From Phytophthora quininea (taxonomy: Eukaryota > Oomycota > Peronosporomycetes > Peronosporales > Peronosporaceae), in NCBI GenBank assembly GCA_011947345.1, contig JAAVTG010001013.1, positions 1 to 59,187 on the forward strand: a stretch of 59,187 nt of DNA, read 5' to 3'. Shown in pieces: positions 31,143 to 43,552 of this stretch (positions are counted from its first letter, which is position 1; each line of letters begins with the position of its first letter). The notes beneath the pieces were generated by a model. The model was given only the letters and a program-made list of their open reading frames with translations, was not told the origin of the DNA and searched no databases. Both the position numbers and the translations under genes were made by a program.

Positions 31143-32566
31143 CTAGATAATTGCCTTGTACGAGTAGCATTGTGCAGGTTCGACAGGAATCGGTGGCCGT
31201 TTCCATGGCGGAATTTTGCGACGATCGCGTTTAGCGTTAGCTGTGGGATTTTGAAACGATGGAGGATTATGCTTTGTGAGGTCCATAGTGCTGTCATCTC
31301 CGTTAGAACGGGCGGGATTCGGTAAATCGGCATCTTGACGTTGATGTCTTATCGAGTGATTGCGGACAGCGCTCGGGTGTTGAGTTTCTGCAGACGGCGG
31401 ACGTATGGCATTCATCTCCGTGTCCTCTTCTGGTTTAGAACTATTCGACTACAAATAAATAAATAAGCCACAGTGATAACTTGCAGATTTTGCCGCTAAA
31501 CGTACGACTGCAGTCAGCTGCTCGGGTGCGGGCTGTCTTGAAATTTTATCGAGTCCTTCTGCAACGCAATCCATCTCTTTCAGCTTGCTCTTGTATTTCT
31601 GTTGACCTTGCGCAAACTCCTCTTCTTGTTGTCTAGTACAATAGGAAACCATTAGCTTGCTGCAAATCCCTTGGGGAGCTGTCCCGAAGCTGGTAAAATG
31701 CAATATCACCGCTTTTTATCTTCATGCAGTTCCCGCATTCGGCAAAGCCGGGCGACTGTTTCTTGGCGATGTTTCCGCTCTAGTAACTTCCGGCTACGTC
31801 TACGTCTCCACTTCGCCCAGGCGTGTCTTGGTGATCGTCTGGCTTGAGCCGATTTGACCTGCAGTAGCACATTTGTATACATCCATTAATCAGACAAGGT
31901 AGTCTCTGGTGGGAGAGCTCCTTACGTGTGCAGTCGCTTGATGGTTCGTGTGTGGAAAACTGCCAACGCTTCCGAATCGGTTGCTCTGCCAGGCGCAGAC
32001 CCGGGGGCGTGTTGGACGTCTGCACATGGTGCCTCCTCCGAAGTCGCTCCATGGCGCGACGCCTGCTTTCCTCAGCCCGTTTCATCTTGTCTGCGACTCG
32101 TTCCGCCGCGCTTTCGGCCTCCTCTCGCTGCTGCTCACTAGCCCGAAGCGCCTCCTGCTGCTCTAACTGGTTCGTTTTCACGATCCTCGCACGCGCGCTG
32201 CTGGGCCTGCTTGACCCTTTGCATCTCTCGCTCGTGCCGCCTCCTCTCCTCCACTAGTCGGCGGTCTTTCTGCGTGTCTCCCTCCATTTGCACCACCACC
32301 TTCTTCTCCTGCTTGAACAATGCAGCTGCCGCGCCTGGCACGGAAAGAAGCAGCGGCAGCTTCTCGGCCGCCCGTCGCTTGGACTGCCGGCTCGCGCCAT
32401 CGCTTGCCGTCGCACTTCCTTCAACTCGGACGTCGCCAGCGTCGCGCATTGCCGGTAGATGGGTCTGCTGCGCCGCTAGACACAACCGCCTCGCGCGTTC
32501 CAGCAGCTCCATATCCATTTTAACACTACAACGTTTTGCCAGCTGTTTATCGTCAATTTCTACCAA
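31143..32566 (-). CDS. coiled-coil protein (unrecognised)
   Basis: Minus strand. The ATG at 32566 or, more likely, the internal ATG near 32518 (MDMELLERARRLC) opens a long helical protein. Heptad-rich, Arg/Glu/Gln-rich stretches follow (RLVEERRRHEREMQRV, QREEAESAAERVADKMK, RRRAMERLRRRHH), then a more ordered motif RKRWQFSTHEP. Later exons include QGQQKYKSKLKEMD (about 31620-31560) and a Pro/Asn-rich tail ending near 31143. Exon borders are only partly resolved, and a frame change is needed near 32190. Probable cytoskeletal or ciliary coiled-coil protein, by composition only. It is head-to-head with VMP1. Confidence 0.5.
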
Positions 32567-32624
32567 TCAGCGACCACGACTGTCATTTTCACTTTCGACC
32601 CGACGCCACGCGGAGACTCTCGCG

Positions 32625-33818
32625 ATGGCTGCTCGCCCCTCCAAGCCCAAGGCCACGGCGCCTCCGACCTTGCCCGCGCACTCTGCATTGGCGGAGCAGC
32701 TGCGGCTGGAGCGCAAGAAGTTGACGCTGCTGCGCCGCCCCTCCACACGCTCTACCACTTCGGCTTCATGCTGCTGCGCTTCCTCACGTGGTTGGCGCTG
32801 CGGGTGGAGCGCAGCCGAACCGTCCGCTTCCTGTTGCTGCCGCTGCTTCTGGTGTGGATGGCCGCCTCCAGCGTGGACGGCCAGCACCGCGCGCTGCTGG
32901 ACGAGTTCAACGCCAGCGTCCAGTTCGTGGTCTGGTGGGTCGGTCTGGGCGTGCTCTCGTCCGTGGGGCTGGGCACGGGCATGCACTCGGGCATCCTGTT
33001 CCTCTTCCCGCACATCTTCCTGGTGGTGCAGGGCGCGCAGGAGTGTAGATCGCTGGACTTTGACTCGCGCCACCACATGTGGTTCCACCCGTTCCAAGCC
33101 AACTGCCAGGACGTGCCCGAGGTCTCGACCGTCACGTTCGCCGCCATCTTCTGGAAGGTCTTCCTGCCCTGCATGCTATGGGGAGCAGGCACCGCTGCGG
33201 GGAGATCCCTCCCTACGCGCTGAGTCGCGCCGCCAGACTGGCCGGCCAGCGTAACGAAGACTTTGAAGAGATCTCCGAGTCCAAGTCCCAGTACAACGTC
33301 ATGAACAGCATGAAGGACTGGATGATCCGCTTCCTGCAGAAGCACGGATTCTTTGGCGTGCTGCTCATGTCGGCCTGGCCCAACATGGCCTTCGACCTCT
33401 GCGGCATCTGCTGTGGGCACTTCCTCATGCCCTTCTGGACGTTCTTCGGCGCCACATTAATTGGCAAGGCACTCATCAAGGTGAACCTGCAGGCCGTGTT
33501 CTTCATCACGATCTTCACGGATGCCCACTTGAAGCGTGTCGAGGCCTTTATCGGACAGGTCACTCCTGCCCAGTGGGGCTCGGCACCCGTGTCAGCGAGT
33601 TCCTGCTCGAATGCCGCGAGAAGTTCCACTCGGCACAAGTCAAAGCTGCGGCGGAACAGGCCGGGACGCAGGCAGCAGCTAGTACTAGTTTGGTGTCGCA
33701 GCTGGGATCATGGGTCATGGTGGCCTTCATCGCCTACTTTGCTGTCTCGTGCATCGAGCAGTTCGCTCAGCAACACGCAGCCGAGGAGGATGAGAAGAAG
33801 CTCAAGAAGCAAAAGTAG
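32625..33818 (+). CDS. VMP1: VMP1-like vacuole membrane protein (ER, autophagy)
   Basis: Single exon, about 400 codons once three one-base run losses are allowed for (C run 32738-32741, G runs 33199-33202 and 33575-33578). A basic N-terminus is followed by several membrane helices. The diagnostic VMP1 blocks are present: VGLGTGMHSGILFLFPH, the long loop, FWKVFLPCMLWGAGTA, then PPYALSRAARLAG. FGVLLMSAWPNMAFDLCG and GATLIGKALIKVNLQ follow in the VTT region, and the C-terminus is lysine-rich (EEDEKKLKKQK, a possible ER-retrieval-like tail). VMP1 is an ER scramblase needed for autophagosome formation and lipoprotein/lipid handling. Confidence 0.88.
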
Positions 33819-33963
33819 CAGTCGTGACACCTCGCCATCCGGTGACGACGAGGTTTGAAGCCAGGACAACCGATTTCTTGCATGTTGGGATTATAAAATC
33901 GCTTCAATAGACAAATGTGCTATCATGCACGTTGCATTCAACCTGCTATGGTGCCGACTAACT

Positions 33964-35244
33964 CTAGGCTTTCAAGTTCTGTTCCTGAGCCTTAACGTCT
34001 GCTCGCTGGAGAGCCTCAAGCCGCAGCTTCTCGGTCTGAGCTAAGCCAGTGTCGTCATTCTGCACAATCAAAGCAGAGTTAGTCACCAAGCTAAGGATGT
34101 CGCGATGTCACCTCCCACCAACCTTCAACGCAATCATGTCCTCCCTGAAACTCACATCCGAAGGCAGCGGGCTCTCTACAGGGAAGTGGTCGAATGCTGG
34201 TTCAGATTCCACATGCCAGTATCTGCGTACAATCACAGTGGAGTCAGGCCGCGTCTTCACATGTTTCGCGCCACAATTCACTTACGTTTTGCCGTCAAAC
34301 TGGAGATGCGAAAGCCACGACCCGTTGACAGTCGCTACCGCGTGCTTGGCAGATTTCTGCGGGGTTGAAAGTGATTAGAAATGTGAAGTTGTAACAAGTT
34401 TGACGAGGGCGGTGCTCCTTACGTTTGCCGGGTAAATAGAGCCCTTGATGTCGTCACCCTGCGACCTTTTCAAAAAGCTGCTGCTGGAATTGAAGTTTAG
34501 TTCGCCCACGAGGCGGTTGGCTGTGTCCTCGAACCGTGAAGCCCCCATGATCTCCACAACGTGATCCCCGAACAACAGTCCGTTCATCTTGATTTGGGGC
34601 ATGGTGTACGTGATGACCCCGCCATCGTGGAAAGTAACTGTGACGGTCCCATGCTGGAAGTTTGAAAGCGAATTTCTGCTCGTGGCCGACTCGAACTCGT
34701 AGATGCCGGACATTCGGTACAGCCCCTTGGGCCTTTCACCAGAGAAAGCAGACTTCACGGGATGGTGGCAGATGTGCTCCATGAATACTTTCGTGCCGTC
34801 GGGGTACGTGGCTTGGTAGGTCTCACCCAGGATCGGGTTGAACGGCTTCAGCTGGCAGACACAAAAGTGCAGGCCGCCTGCCACGAATGCCATGACGAAC
34901 TTCATCCGCTCGAGTGGACCCGCTCCACTCAGCGCCGCCTTCTTTAGTACCGTGGGCGCGTAGTTCCATCCGTTGGCAACACGTTCTAGCAGCGACTTTG
35001 GCTCGAAAAGATGGATCGGCAGTGAAATGCGCGCCGCCAACTTGCCCTGCAGGATTTGCGACCCCACCTGCAGCATCACTTCCTTGAACACCCCTGCTGC
35101 TTCTTGAGTAGCTCTCGATCCTGTAAAATAAGCCCCCACGTTTGTTCTGCTTGAAGCTCCCCATCTACTGCATACAGTCTTTGGTCTGCAATTGAGCCCA
35201 GGAATCCTGAGCACTGAGTCCTGGACGTTGCGGGGCGCTTCCAT
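33964..35244 (-). CDS. oxysterol-binding-protein-related lipid-transfer protein
   Basis: Five exons on the minus strand: 35244-35176, 35120-34423, 34356-34286, 34222-34123 and 34059-33964. The large exon holds the ORD lipid-binding domain: SLPIHLFEPKSLLERVANGW, LKPFNPILGETY, and EHICHHPV at the place of the family signature E-Q-V-S-H-H-P-P. A beta-barrel with ITYTMPQIKMNGLLFGDHVV follows. The last exons give a WHVESEPAFDHFPV block and a Lys/Gln-rich tail. No PH domain or FFAT motif is seen, so this is a short-form ORP that would exchange sterol or PI4P between membranes. One frame correction is needed in the C run 35091-35094. An alternative ATG lies at 35274. Confidence 0.83.
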
Positions 35245-35270
35245 GGCGACCGCTGTTCTGAAAGCAGAGC

Positions 35271-35546
35271 TCACGATGTTTTTTCGCCTTCAGTGGACAC
35301 GAGTGAGTTGGTCGGCACGACCACGTCGATCTGAAGACTCACGTTCGCGAGCACCAGATCGTTAGCAGCGTGTGTCGGCATTTTGAAGCTGGTCTCGAGT
35401 GTTGATCGATTGTAGAATGCAGTAACCCCGCTGCGGGATTGCGTGGAGTGTTGCAAAGTTGCGATGTGCTTGGCGGCGAAACCTGCTGGATATTCCTGTC
35501 GGCGCTTGTCTCGGTATTCTTGATCGTCGCTCGGTTTGAAAGGCAT
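35271..35546 (-). CDS. small hypothetical protein or 5' exon
   Basis: A 91-codon minus-strand frame from the ATG at 35546 to a stop at 35271, directly upstream of the ORP gene. It is hydrophilic with no membrane segment or motif I recognise (GFAAKHIATLQHSTQSRSG). Its stop overlaps the alternative ORP start at 35274, and a GTGAGC donor lies at its end. It could therefore be a separate small gene or a 5' exon of the lipid-transfer gene. I could not make a spliced frame that favours the latter. Confidence 0.4.
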   Translation of the reverse strand: MPFKPSDDQEYRDKRRQEYPAGFAAKHIATLQHSTQSRSGVTAFYNRSTLETSFKMPTHAANDLVLANVSLQIDVVVPTNSLVSTEGEKTS

Positions 35547-35699
35547 GGTCTTGGATTTGTTGTCTGTTGATCACTTCACCTCATTCCATACCACGTCACG
35601 GAACATATCAATTGGCAAGCTTGTTGCTGCAGGTCGGCACAAAATCGCTTCATTGATGTCTCACCGAACCGTGGCTCGCTGGGGTCTAATGAGTCGATC

Positions 35700-37938
35700 T
35701 CAGGGGCTCCCTACGGCTGCAGAGGTGTCTTCAGCGATAAGTTCTGTGAGGGCATCGTACGTGTACAGCGACGAGCTGTGGCCATCGCTCCAGGTCACTG
35801 CAAACGCATAATTGCCTGCTCCAGACTGTGTTAGCTGTTACAGTCAAACAAAAGCGATGCAGTGTGCAGCCGTACCTTCCGTTCAACTGCCGTGGGGTGG
35901 ATGTCATCCGGAATGGACGCAGGGTCCAACAGCTAGCAAGGTAACAATCACACAAACTGTAATTGGAACAGTCTCACAGTGGTGAAATCATTCCAACAAA
36001 GCCATACCTGCTCGCCCGTGAACTCATCAATACATTGGGCACACCGGCACCTGGGTGGTCGACAAGTAGGCGAGTTTAAACTCCAACAGCGACGCAAATT
36101 GTGGTAGATATACTAACCGTGCTCGAAGATCGGCTGGGTGGACTACCGCTTCCTTTGCTGCCTTCAAAGTGTACAATCGAAGAACAACGCCACGGTTTCT
36201 GTCGTAGAGCAATTCAGGCGCTAGGCGAACGTTGTGCTTCAGGATCACCAGTTGCTTCGCAACCTAGAAAATAACACACTCGTCGTATTAGCAAAGATCG
36301 CGTTTTCAGAACTATCGACGTACTTCAGTCGCCAGCGCATCGTAGGTCTGTTCTTCATCTGCAGACAAACCTGACAGGACGAATGGGCTACGTCATGGAT
36401 GAAAAAGGTTAATCCAAAAGGAGCAATTCAGTGGAGGAAATCGACGCTGCCGTACCGTCCCGAGTCACCAGACGAGCTAAATTGCGCTGAGACTGGCAAC
36501 TTGAACACATTATTCAGGTTGAACTTGCCTACAAGTTCCTTCGTGTGACCTGGGCCTATAAACACAAGAAAATCACTATTCTGCTTCGATTACCACCGAA
36601 GCACTTGTGCAGCAGCACCCACCAAACGGGTAGTGACGCTCTCCGTGGGAGCAATCGAAGTACGACATGTTCTCCACGACGGCGGCCGTCTTAATCTTTA
36701 ATTCAAGGATGCGTCAGTTAACCAATCCCTCTAGTATTTAAAAGTTCGCATACCTTCATGTCTTCGAACATCGCGATTCCCTTCTCGACATCGACAAAAC
36801 TGCGCAACTTCGAATTAGTACGGGATCACTTGGCCGTGACTTGAAACCATACCTGAGTCTTTGCGGAGTTGTCACGACTACTGCAGCCGAGATCGCCATT
36901 TGCTGGGAAAGCGAGATTTGGATATCTCCGGTTCCAGGCGGCATGTCCACAACCAGGTAGTCAAGGTCACCCCACTCCGTGCCCAGAACGAGCTGGTCAA
37001 TCAGCTTTGACACCATAGCGCCACGCATGACAGCGGCCCCGACACCTACAGAAAATCGACCTTGTAAGCCCGGACTGAGATCAACATTGACCCCATCGAA
37101 GGTAATCTCACCGCCAGCCCCGGAGCGGCTCGTTGGTTCACAAAGCCAAACGACATGCACTTGACGCCTTCGTACTCCACCGGCTCGACAAAGTTCTTGA
37201 CTTTTCTCGACTGCCGAATGGTGCAGTCTTCGGGCGAGATCATCGTGGGCAAACTCGGTCCGTAGATGTCTGCGTCCAGAATGCCCACGCTAGCTCCACG
37301 CTTGGCCAGGCTGCAGATCGGTCGGTCAACACATCAGCATCGAAACATTAACGCCCCCAGTACATTTATCTAGTCTTCTCTCCCACCTGAAAGCTAGATT
37401 CACCGCCACCGTGGACTTGCCAACGCCCCCTTGCAGCTAGACACTGCAATGATGTCGCCAACGTGGGCCAGCGACGAGAAGCGACCGGCGCGGGCGTTGC
37501 GAGGCCTCGACTGGAGATCTCAATGCTGGTCCGCTTGACCCAAGGCAGCTGCTTCACTGCAGTCTCAGCCTGCCCTTGCCACTGCACAACCGCCGTCAAT
37601 AGCAGCCACAGCGGAGAGAGCGTCACCGTTCCAATCCTACCTGCTGCGCCAGCTCCGTCAGCGCTGGCGACGGCGTCTCGATCCTGCAGGAAACAGCCCC
37701 GTCTTGAGGTGCAACGCGCAGCTCCTGGCAGTTGGGGCGTCAGTTGAGGCGATAGACGCAGTCAGGCTTTCACCTTACCTTGACGTGGCCCAACGACACG
37801 ATGTCGCCCAGACCCAGCCCGTCCTGCACGCCGCGCAGTCGCTCCAGCACTTGCGTCTCCAGCTGCGCCGTCTGCCGCGTCGAGAGCGAGCGCCACTGGC
37901 GGCGCGTCCACAGCGGCGACCGCAGAGCGCACCTCATC
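35700..37938 (-). CDS. HCF101: HCF101-type Mrp/NBP35 Fe-S cluster carrier ATPase
   Basis: About 13 exons on the minus strand with short GT-AG introns, for example 37938-37779, 37724-37641, 37581-37387, 37310-37112, 37045-36853, 36799-36754, 36695-36623, 36555-36456, 36387-36324 and 36263-36118. Domains in order: Arg-rich presequence, DUF59/MIP18-like segment, P-loop SSCKGGVGKST (one G of a run missing at 37426-37430), [13 protein letters not shown], the [11 protein letters not shown]alker B, then a C-terminal DUF971 with TGEQ and [12 protein letters not shown] ending at TGA 35700-35702. DUF59 + ParA/Mrp + DUF971 is the HCF101 architecture, which carries and delivers Fe-S clusters. A second run loss lies at 37118-37121. 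Confidence 0.87.
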
Positions 37939-38265
37939 GGTCAGCTCGATGGTGTGCGGCTGCAAATGCAAATGCGACCGAGCATACTTTGTCCAAGATA
38001 CTAGTATTGGGATTGGCTAGTTGCAGGGGCATAAGCTGGCGGAGAAGCCGAGAGGAAGCCAAGAGGGTCGACTAGTTCATCAAGCTGGAGGTGCGATTGG
38101 CAGCAGAGTAAGCGCAGAGGCTCAGGTGTGCTGCGGGAGTCGGCTCGACCCACATCAAGTTGGAGTCTGCAAGTGCGAGTTCCTCTCTCATGAACCTCCC
38201 GAAGAGTTCTCGAGGCAGTCCATGCAGGAAATATATCCGATAGCGTGAACCGACGCAGACTTGGC
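37939..38265. promoter_or_regulatory. divergent intergenic region between HCF101-like and CCDC17-like genes
   Basis: 327 bp between two divergent start codons. No coding or repeat signal that I would defend; presumably it holds both promoters. Confidence 0.4.
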
Positions 38266-41200
38266 ATGAAGACGGAGGTGACGCGACGAAGCTCTGCGGT
38301 GCGGATCCGGTTGCTGACGTCTGTCTGCGCTCTGTAGGAGGAGGCGGAGGTTGACGAACTGCTGCGTCAGATCGCCCAGGCCAAGCAGAAGGAGCTGCGG
38401 CTGCGCGCTGAGAAGAAGCGTATTCGGAACGAGATCGGGCAGCTGCAGGCGGTGGGCTGCAGACTGGTGTCTAGTTCTCCAAGCTGTAGCTGTAACACTA
38501 AGCAATTATGTCCCAGGGAGCTCTGTACTCGAGGGAGGACCAGACGCACAAACAGCTCGCTGACGTTCGACGAGCCAGAGAGGATTTGGACGCGCAGCGA
38601 GAAATGGAGGCGGAAAAGCTAATCGAGCTCAGTGCGAATCTGAAGGAGCAGGTGCGGCAGGTCTCTGGGGGCATGGAGCGTTTGACGTTGAGTGTGCTGT
38701 TTGTTTGCCTTCGGGTTGCTTTCAGGAGCTGAAGTTTCGCAAAACCAAGAGCAGTCCATTCCAGCAAGCAGCAGTGTCGCTAGTGAGTTCCGTGCAGAGC
38801 GGAGCGCTCCGTAGTGAATTTTCAGAGAAAGCCAACGATGACAGAGTGCTAGCAGAACCCACGAAGGATGCAACCTCTGGCGAAGGTTCAAAGTACTCGC
38901 CGCTTGGCAAATCGACAGCACCAGGTAAGGTTATTCGAAGTGGACGGCACCTTCACGGTATTGATCAATACTGCTACAGGATGCAGTGGTTCTGTCAGTG
39001 GTAACCAACAACTTAGCACTCGGGAGTATGACGCATTGCAGCGTCTTGTCGGGACTTTTAACTCCGAGGGGCAACAGAAACGGATCGAACGCCTGCAAAC
39101 AGAGCTACAGAAAGCGAGCCTTCGTCACCAGGACGAGAATCTCAGCTTGCCATTGGTTGAGGTTCCCTCGCGAACGCTTTTCGATGATTTTGCCTACCTC
39201 GATGAGCATCAAGCCGGCAGCTTGCTGCAAGGAATCGATTCAACCCCTCCGACACTACTTCAACGAGAATTTGCATTTGGTAAGACCTCTGTGCACTTGT
39301 GTTGAATGAGCGAATCATTAGGTTGACCCTGAGCGGTTGGTGGTAGATCCAAGACCATTCAGCAGCAAGCAACTTGCAAATGCCAGGGAAATTGCAACCG
39401 ATTTCTTGTCGCTGAATCGACAGGATGCCAGTTCCAAACGCGCTTTGGATAGACAGCCGTCAATCGCCGAATCCCAACTACATAATGTGGCGGAAGGTGC
39501 ACCACCTACTATTATGCCGGCGCCAATGCAACCAGTACAGTGCAACCTACCCGTGATTCCATTTGCTGTATCTCCATACGCATGCGCACATTATGGTGTT
39601 GGATACCCCCAGCCGTATTTTCCGGGGAGTCTGTATCCTCCCGCAGTGCCTCTGTGGCTACCCCAGAGTGTAGTCAAAATTTTCCTGGTGTTGCTGTTCA
39701 TGATCAGACCCCGAAATCTGCTCTACGTGAACAAGAAGACAAGCTACAGCGATTGGAACGGGAACTGGAAATGCTTCGCATCGCAAGTGAACAGACAGCT
39801 GAAGCAAAAGAGTTCTCTCGACTTCAAGATCATCTTCAGAAACTACAGGTACGTGTACATGCTGTAATGCCGTCGCTGAATAACTTTGCGTGTTCTAATC
39901 TATGTCAAGGTAGACCAAAATTTCGACACTGACACTGACAGATGATGGGGTAGCTCTGGCCAACGATATATCAAGCGGATTGGATGGAGCAACTGTAAAA
40001 GCCTTGAAGGTTGTTGTTGTCCATCGGAAATATTAAGTATTATTTTCCTGATTCATATGCTGTGTCAACGCAGAAGCAGCATCTTGAGAGTCTCACCAAA
40101 GTTCGCAACGAGCGAGATCTTCTGGAAGAACAAGAAAAGGTAATCACTGACACAGGTTTCGCTTTAACAGCGAATTTTCACATTCTTTTGATGTCTAGCT
40201 CGAAGATCTAAAGGACCGAATTCAACGCCGAAGAGAAGAAAAGAAACGGGAACTTGACAATGAAGATTGGATAGCCCAACAAAAGCGAGAGCTGATCTCC
40301 CTGCGACTGCAGCGTGCAATCGAGAGAGACGAAAAGCTTACCGATTTGTCGTCTAGTGAGTCACGAGAACCGTACAACCCGGAAAAGGGTTTTGTGCTCT
40401 TCTGGGACTATGCCAGTGGAATTTCAACCTCGGTAAATGCTCTCCAGGTAAGCTCAGGCTTCCAATTAAGCCATTACCCCACACGAGTTTAACAACTGAT
40501 TTGTTCAGATCACATACGCAATTTTTGACGGAAAGGTTATCCGAACACCATTCAAAGTTGTCTCTTCCAGGGAGACAAAGACTATTACCCCGCACCATAA
40601 CCAGTGTTCATTTGCGGCGTCTCGCCATGTTAAAAAGTTACCCACAAGCCAAGAACTTCGAGTCATCATGGAGGTGTGGTCATAGAGCTGCTGAAGTTGT
40701 TCATTTGTCGCCATTAGTTTTAATGAGTCGTTGTTGAAGGTTTCATCTGTTGTTCAAAGCGCCGCTGGTGGTCCGTGTATCCCGACAAGCTTAGGCTGGA
40801 CATCCTTCAGCATTTTCAAGGTGTCTAACGGAGATGAACTGACGTTGGCGTGTGGATTTTTCAAGCTACCGGTGAAGGAGGGATCGATGCCAGATCCGTC
40901 GAAATCGCTCATCGTTCCGCCGTCCATTAGAGAGTGCGGCGACATGAGGATACACATCCGACTGGTTGCTGGACAAAATGGTGATGAAGCTTCTCGAATG
41001 CTTCTCGATCCAGAGTTACATGAAGGTAAATGCCGCAGCTTTTTAGAAGATCACAATCTCCTAATTGCTATTCCATTCAGACCGATACCAGCTCCCAGAA
41101 AATAGGAAGCTTCTTTCAAGAACGCAATTCAAGGACGTTATGGTGACTTTACCGAGCAGAACTCCCACTGGCAAGTCTACTTCAGCGGAAACTTCAGATT

Positions 41201-43533
41201 CCCTAAAAGTGAGACTTCGCCGGGTTTGACCAGATCTCCTTCCGAGACCACTATGTCTGTTCCACCGCAAAAGCAAGATTTCCTGGATGTCGAGCGTTTG
41301 CGCTTGATGTCAGCATCACCATCTCGGCCACCAAGTACACGACCTCGGTCTAACATTCCCAATACTAGCGGCGAGAAACCCCGGCTGCCTGCCTTCCAAG
41401 AGGACAGTGACCAAGAGAAGACCGAGCCCTGGATTCGCGTTGATAAAAGTCTGGAGGTGCACCGACGGTGGGTGGGAGGAACAGATTCCAGCCAGGCGAC
41501 GGATTTAACGTTTGTATCGATGGTGGGCGAGGTTTCCCGGACAGCGTCACTCTCTCGAAGTTGACTATCGCAGCACTTCACGCAGATCGAACCCAAGTCT
41601 TCGCTGAAAACGGAAGTGCCTTTGCAGCTACAACATCGAACGCTTTCGATCCGGTTTTTGATATGGTATGGATGCCTTGGCTCTGATTGAATTTCCTCAT
41701 CATTTTAACCCCTCTTGCTGCTGTGAAGTACGTGGAATACCGCCAAAGCAGCTTCAATCCAACCTTGACACTGGTCATTCGTGTCGACACAATCGAGCTA
41801 CTATCTAAACAACCTGCCATCCTGGGGTATGGAGTCTTCCCAGTGTTTTTGGATGGTGAAACTCGAGATCAGCCAAGCCGTCCAAGTGTCCTCCAGTATA
41901 TTCTGAACGAAGGGGTTTCCAGTTGCCGCTACATACGCAGATGCAAACAGCTGAGGCAAACCGGCCGCTCAATGCGAAATCATGTGAAGAGTTTCCCCGG
42001 GTTCCGTGCGCTACAGTGTTGCTACGGGTCATGCGCGCAAGAATGGTAGGAGCTGCTTCTGTCTATGCTGACAAAGTTAATTCGTGATATTGTGTCTTGT
42101 GTTGAACAGGCAGGTGATGGATTAGCTCTCCTATCACGAAAGGGTCTCCCACCTCAGGAATGGGGATCACAAGGTCTACTTTCTCCAGCCCCACAGTATA
42201 CAGACCGGGTTTACGACTCGTTACTGAGCACCCCGTCCAGCATTGAGGAGAAGATTTACGAGAATCGGGTATGGCGCCCGCATTGTGCTGTGAGCCTCCT
42301 CGTTTATTTATCACATTGTTCTGTACCTTCAGCACAAGAATCGCAAGCCAAAGTCGGTTGCCAAGCGCCTTCAACAAAGCTCACTTAGCGTGACTGATGC
42401 TCGAGATTTACTCCAGGTTCCGGTTCTGCACCATTACCCACGTATCATGGTATTAATGCTAATGTATCGTATGCGGTGTTGTTTTCGCACTACACGACAG
42501 GCCAAGCCTGTTAACTATCTGGATTTAACATCAGCTCTACGATATGATCCAGCGATCGGGTTTCGCGTCTCGGTTGATGCACTGCACAACGTAAAGGCAA
42601 AAGGTTCACCCTTTTTAAGGTGCTATCGTCTGTGCATCCGCCTGGATCGTTTTATCAGGCGGTCCGCCTGACCGGAGATGTTTACTTTACCACTGCGATG
42701 AACTGGACAAGTGCGCAGACCTCCCTGAGTTCAATGACGGCTACATGGTGCGTGGCGGCGCCAATAAATCGATGAGAGAGATTTTGACGTGTGTGTATGT
42801 GCAGACTTTGCGGGACTCGCCACGGGACAACTCGCTCGTACTGCTTTTTGACATTCGAAGTATCTCTCGCCACCCCAAAACCGGGGCTATCACATTGAAG
42901 CAATATGGATGGACATTTCTTCCGGTCCTGCCGAATTCGCGCTCTGTTGGTATGTGCAGTATCCAACTTCCGATTTTCCAGGGCGAAGTCGACCTGGTAC
43001 GTTTCACAACATTGATTATCACCCCAACGTTATAGCTAACGAAAGATCTGAGCGTACGTACTCAGAGTGTATTTAACAGCGCGACCACCGGGTTGAATGC
43101 ATTTGTCAATGAAATCGGGAACGAGAAAGTGAAACAATTGTCGCTAGTCGCTGAGGAAGGAGCATCGCTGTTTGTACGGCTGGAAGACCCCCAACTCCCG
43201 CATCTCTCCTTTCTGCCGATCGTACGTGATCATAATGGCGATTTCCTCCACCTAACCAATCTGTATAAACTCGTACAGACCAATGCGACTCCGTCCAAGA
43301 TGATCCCGACACGCGTACTCGCCAAATACACTTACGACAGCGCCAAGACTGCAGCCCAAAAGAAAAAGTCTCCTTTGACCAAGTTGCTGCCGACGAACGC
43401 CCCCGAGGCTCAATTTGAGAAGGATCTCAACCAGGCTTTTGCGTCGGTACGTCCACACCGTCCACACCGCCACTGTCCACAAGCTAACGTTTGCCGCCTT
43501 TAGGAGTTGGGGATCCATCATCTGCTCTTCTGA
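38266..43533 (+). CDS. large multi-exon coiled-coil/C2-like protein, CCDC17-like
   Basis: Start ATG 38266-38268 (exon ending near 38300, then EEAEVDELLRQIAQ after an acceptor at 38340) to TGA 43531-43533, with more than ten short introns. Order: coiled coil (KQKELRLRAEKKRIRNEIG), Pro/Ser-rich linker, second coiled coil (REQEDKLQRLERELEMLR, later RIQRRREEKKRELD), then several beta-rich C2-like modules. These include PEKGFVLFWDYASGI, a TSFSIFKVSNGDEL block, LLFDIRSISRHPKT, and EEGASLFVRLEDPQLPHL near the end. The 'F-V-L-F-W-D-Y' module and terminal part recall CCDC17 of flagellated eukaryotes; that assignment is from memory of the family and moderate. Exon borders are only partly fixed. Confidence 0.6.
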
Positions 43534-43552
43534 GGGTATGTGAAGATTTCAT

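Noticed and set aside
32211..33254. 347-codon plus-strand ORF covering the coiled-coil gene and the start of VMP1
   Set aside because: It runs antisense to the coiled-coil gene and out of frame with VMP1; Ser/Arg/Cys-rich low-complexity translation is typical of shadow frames.
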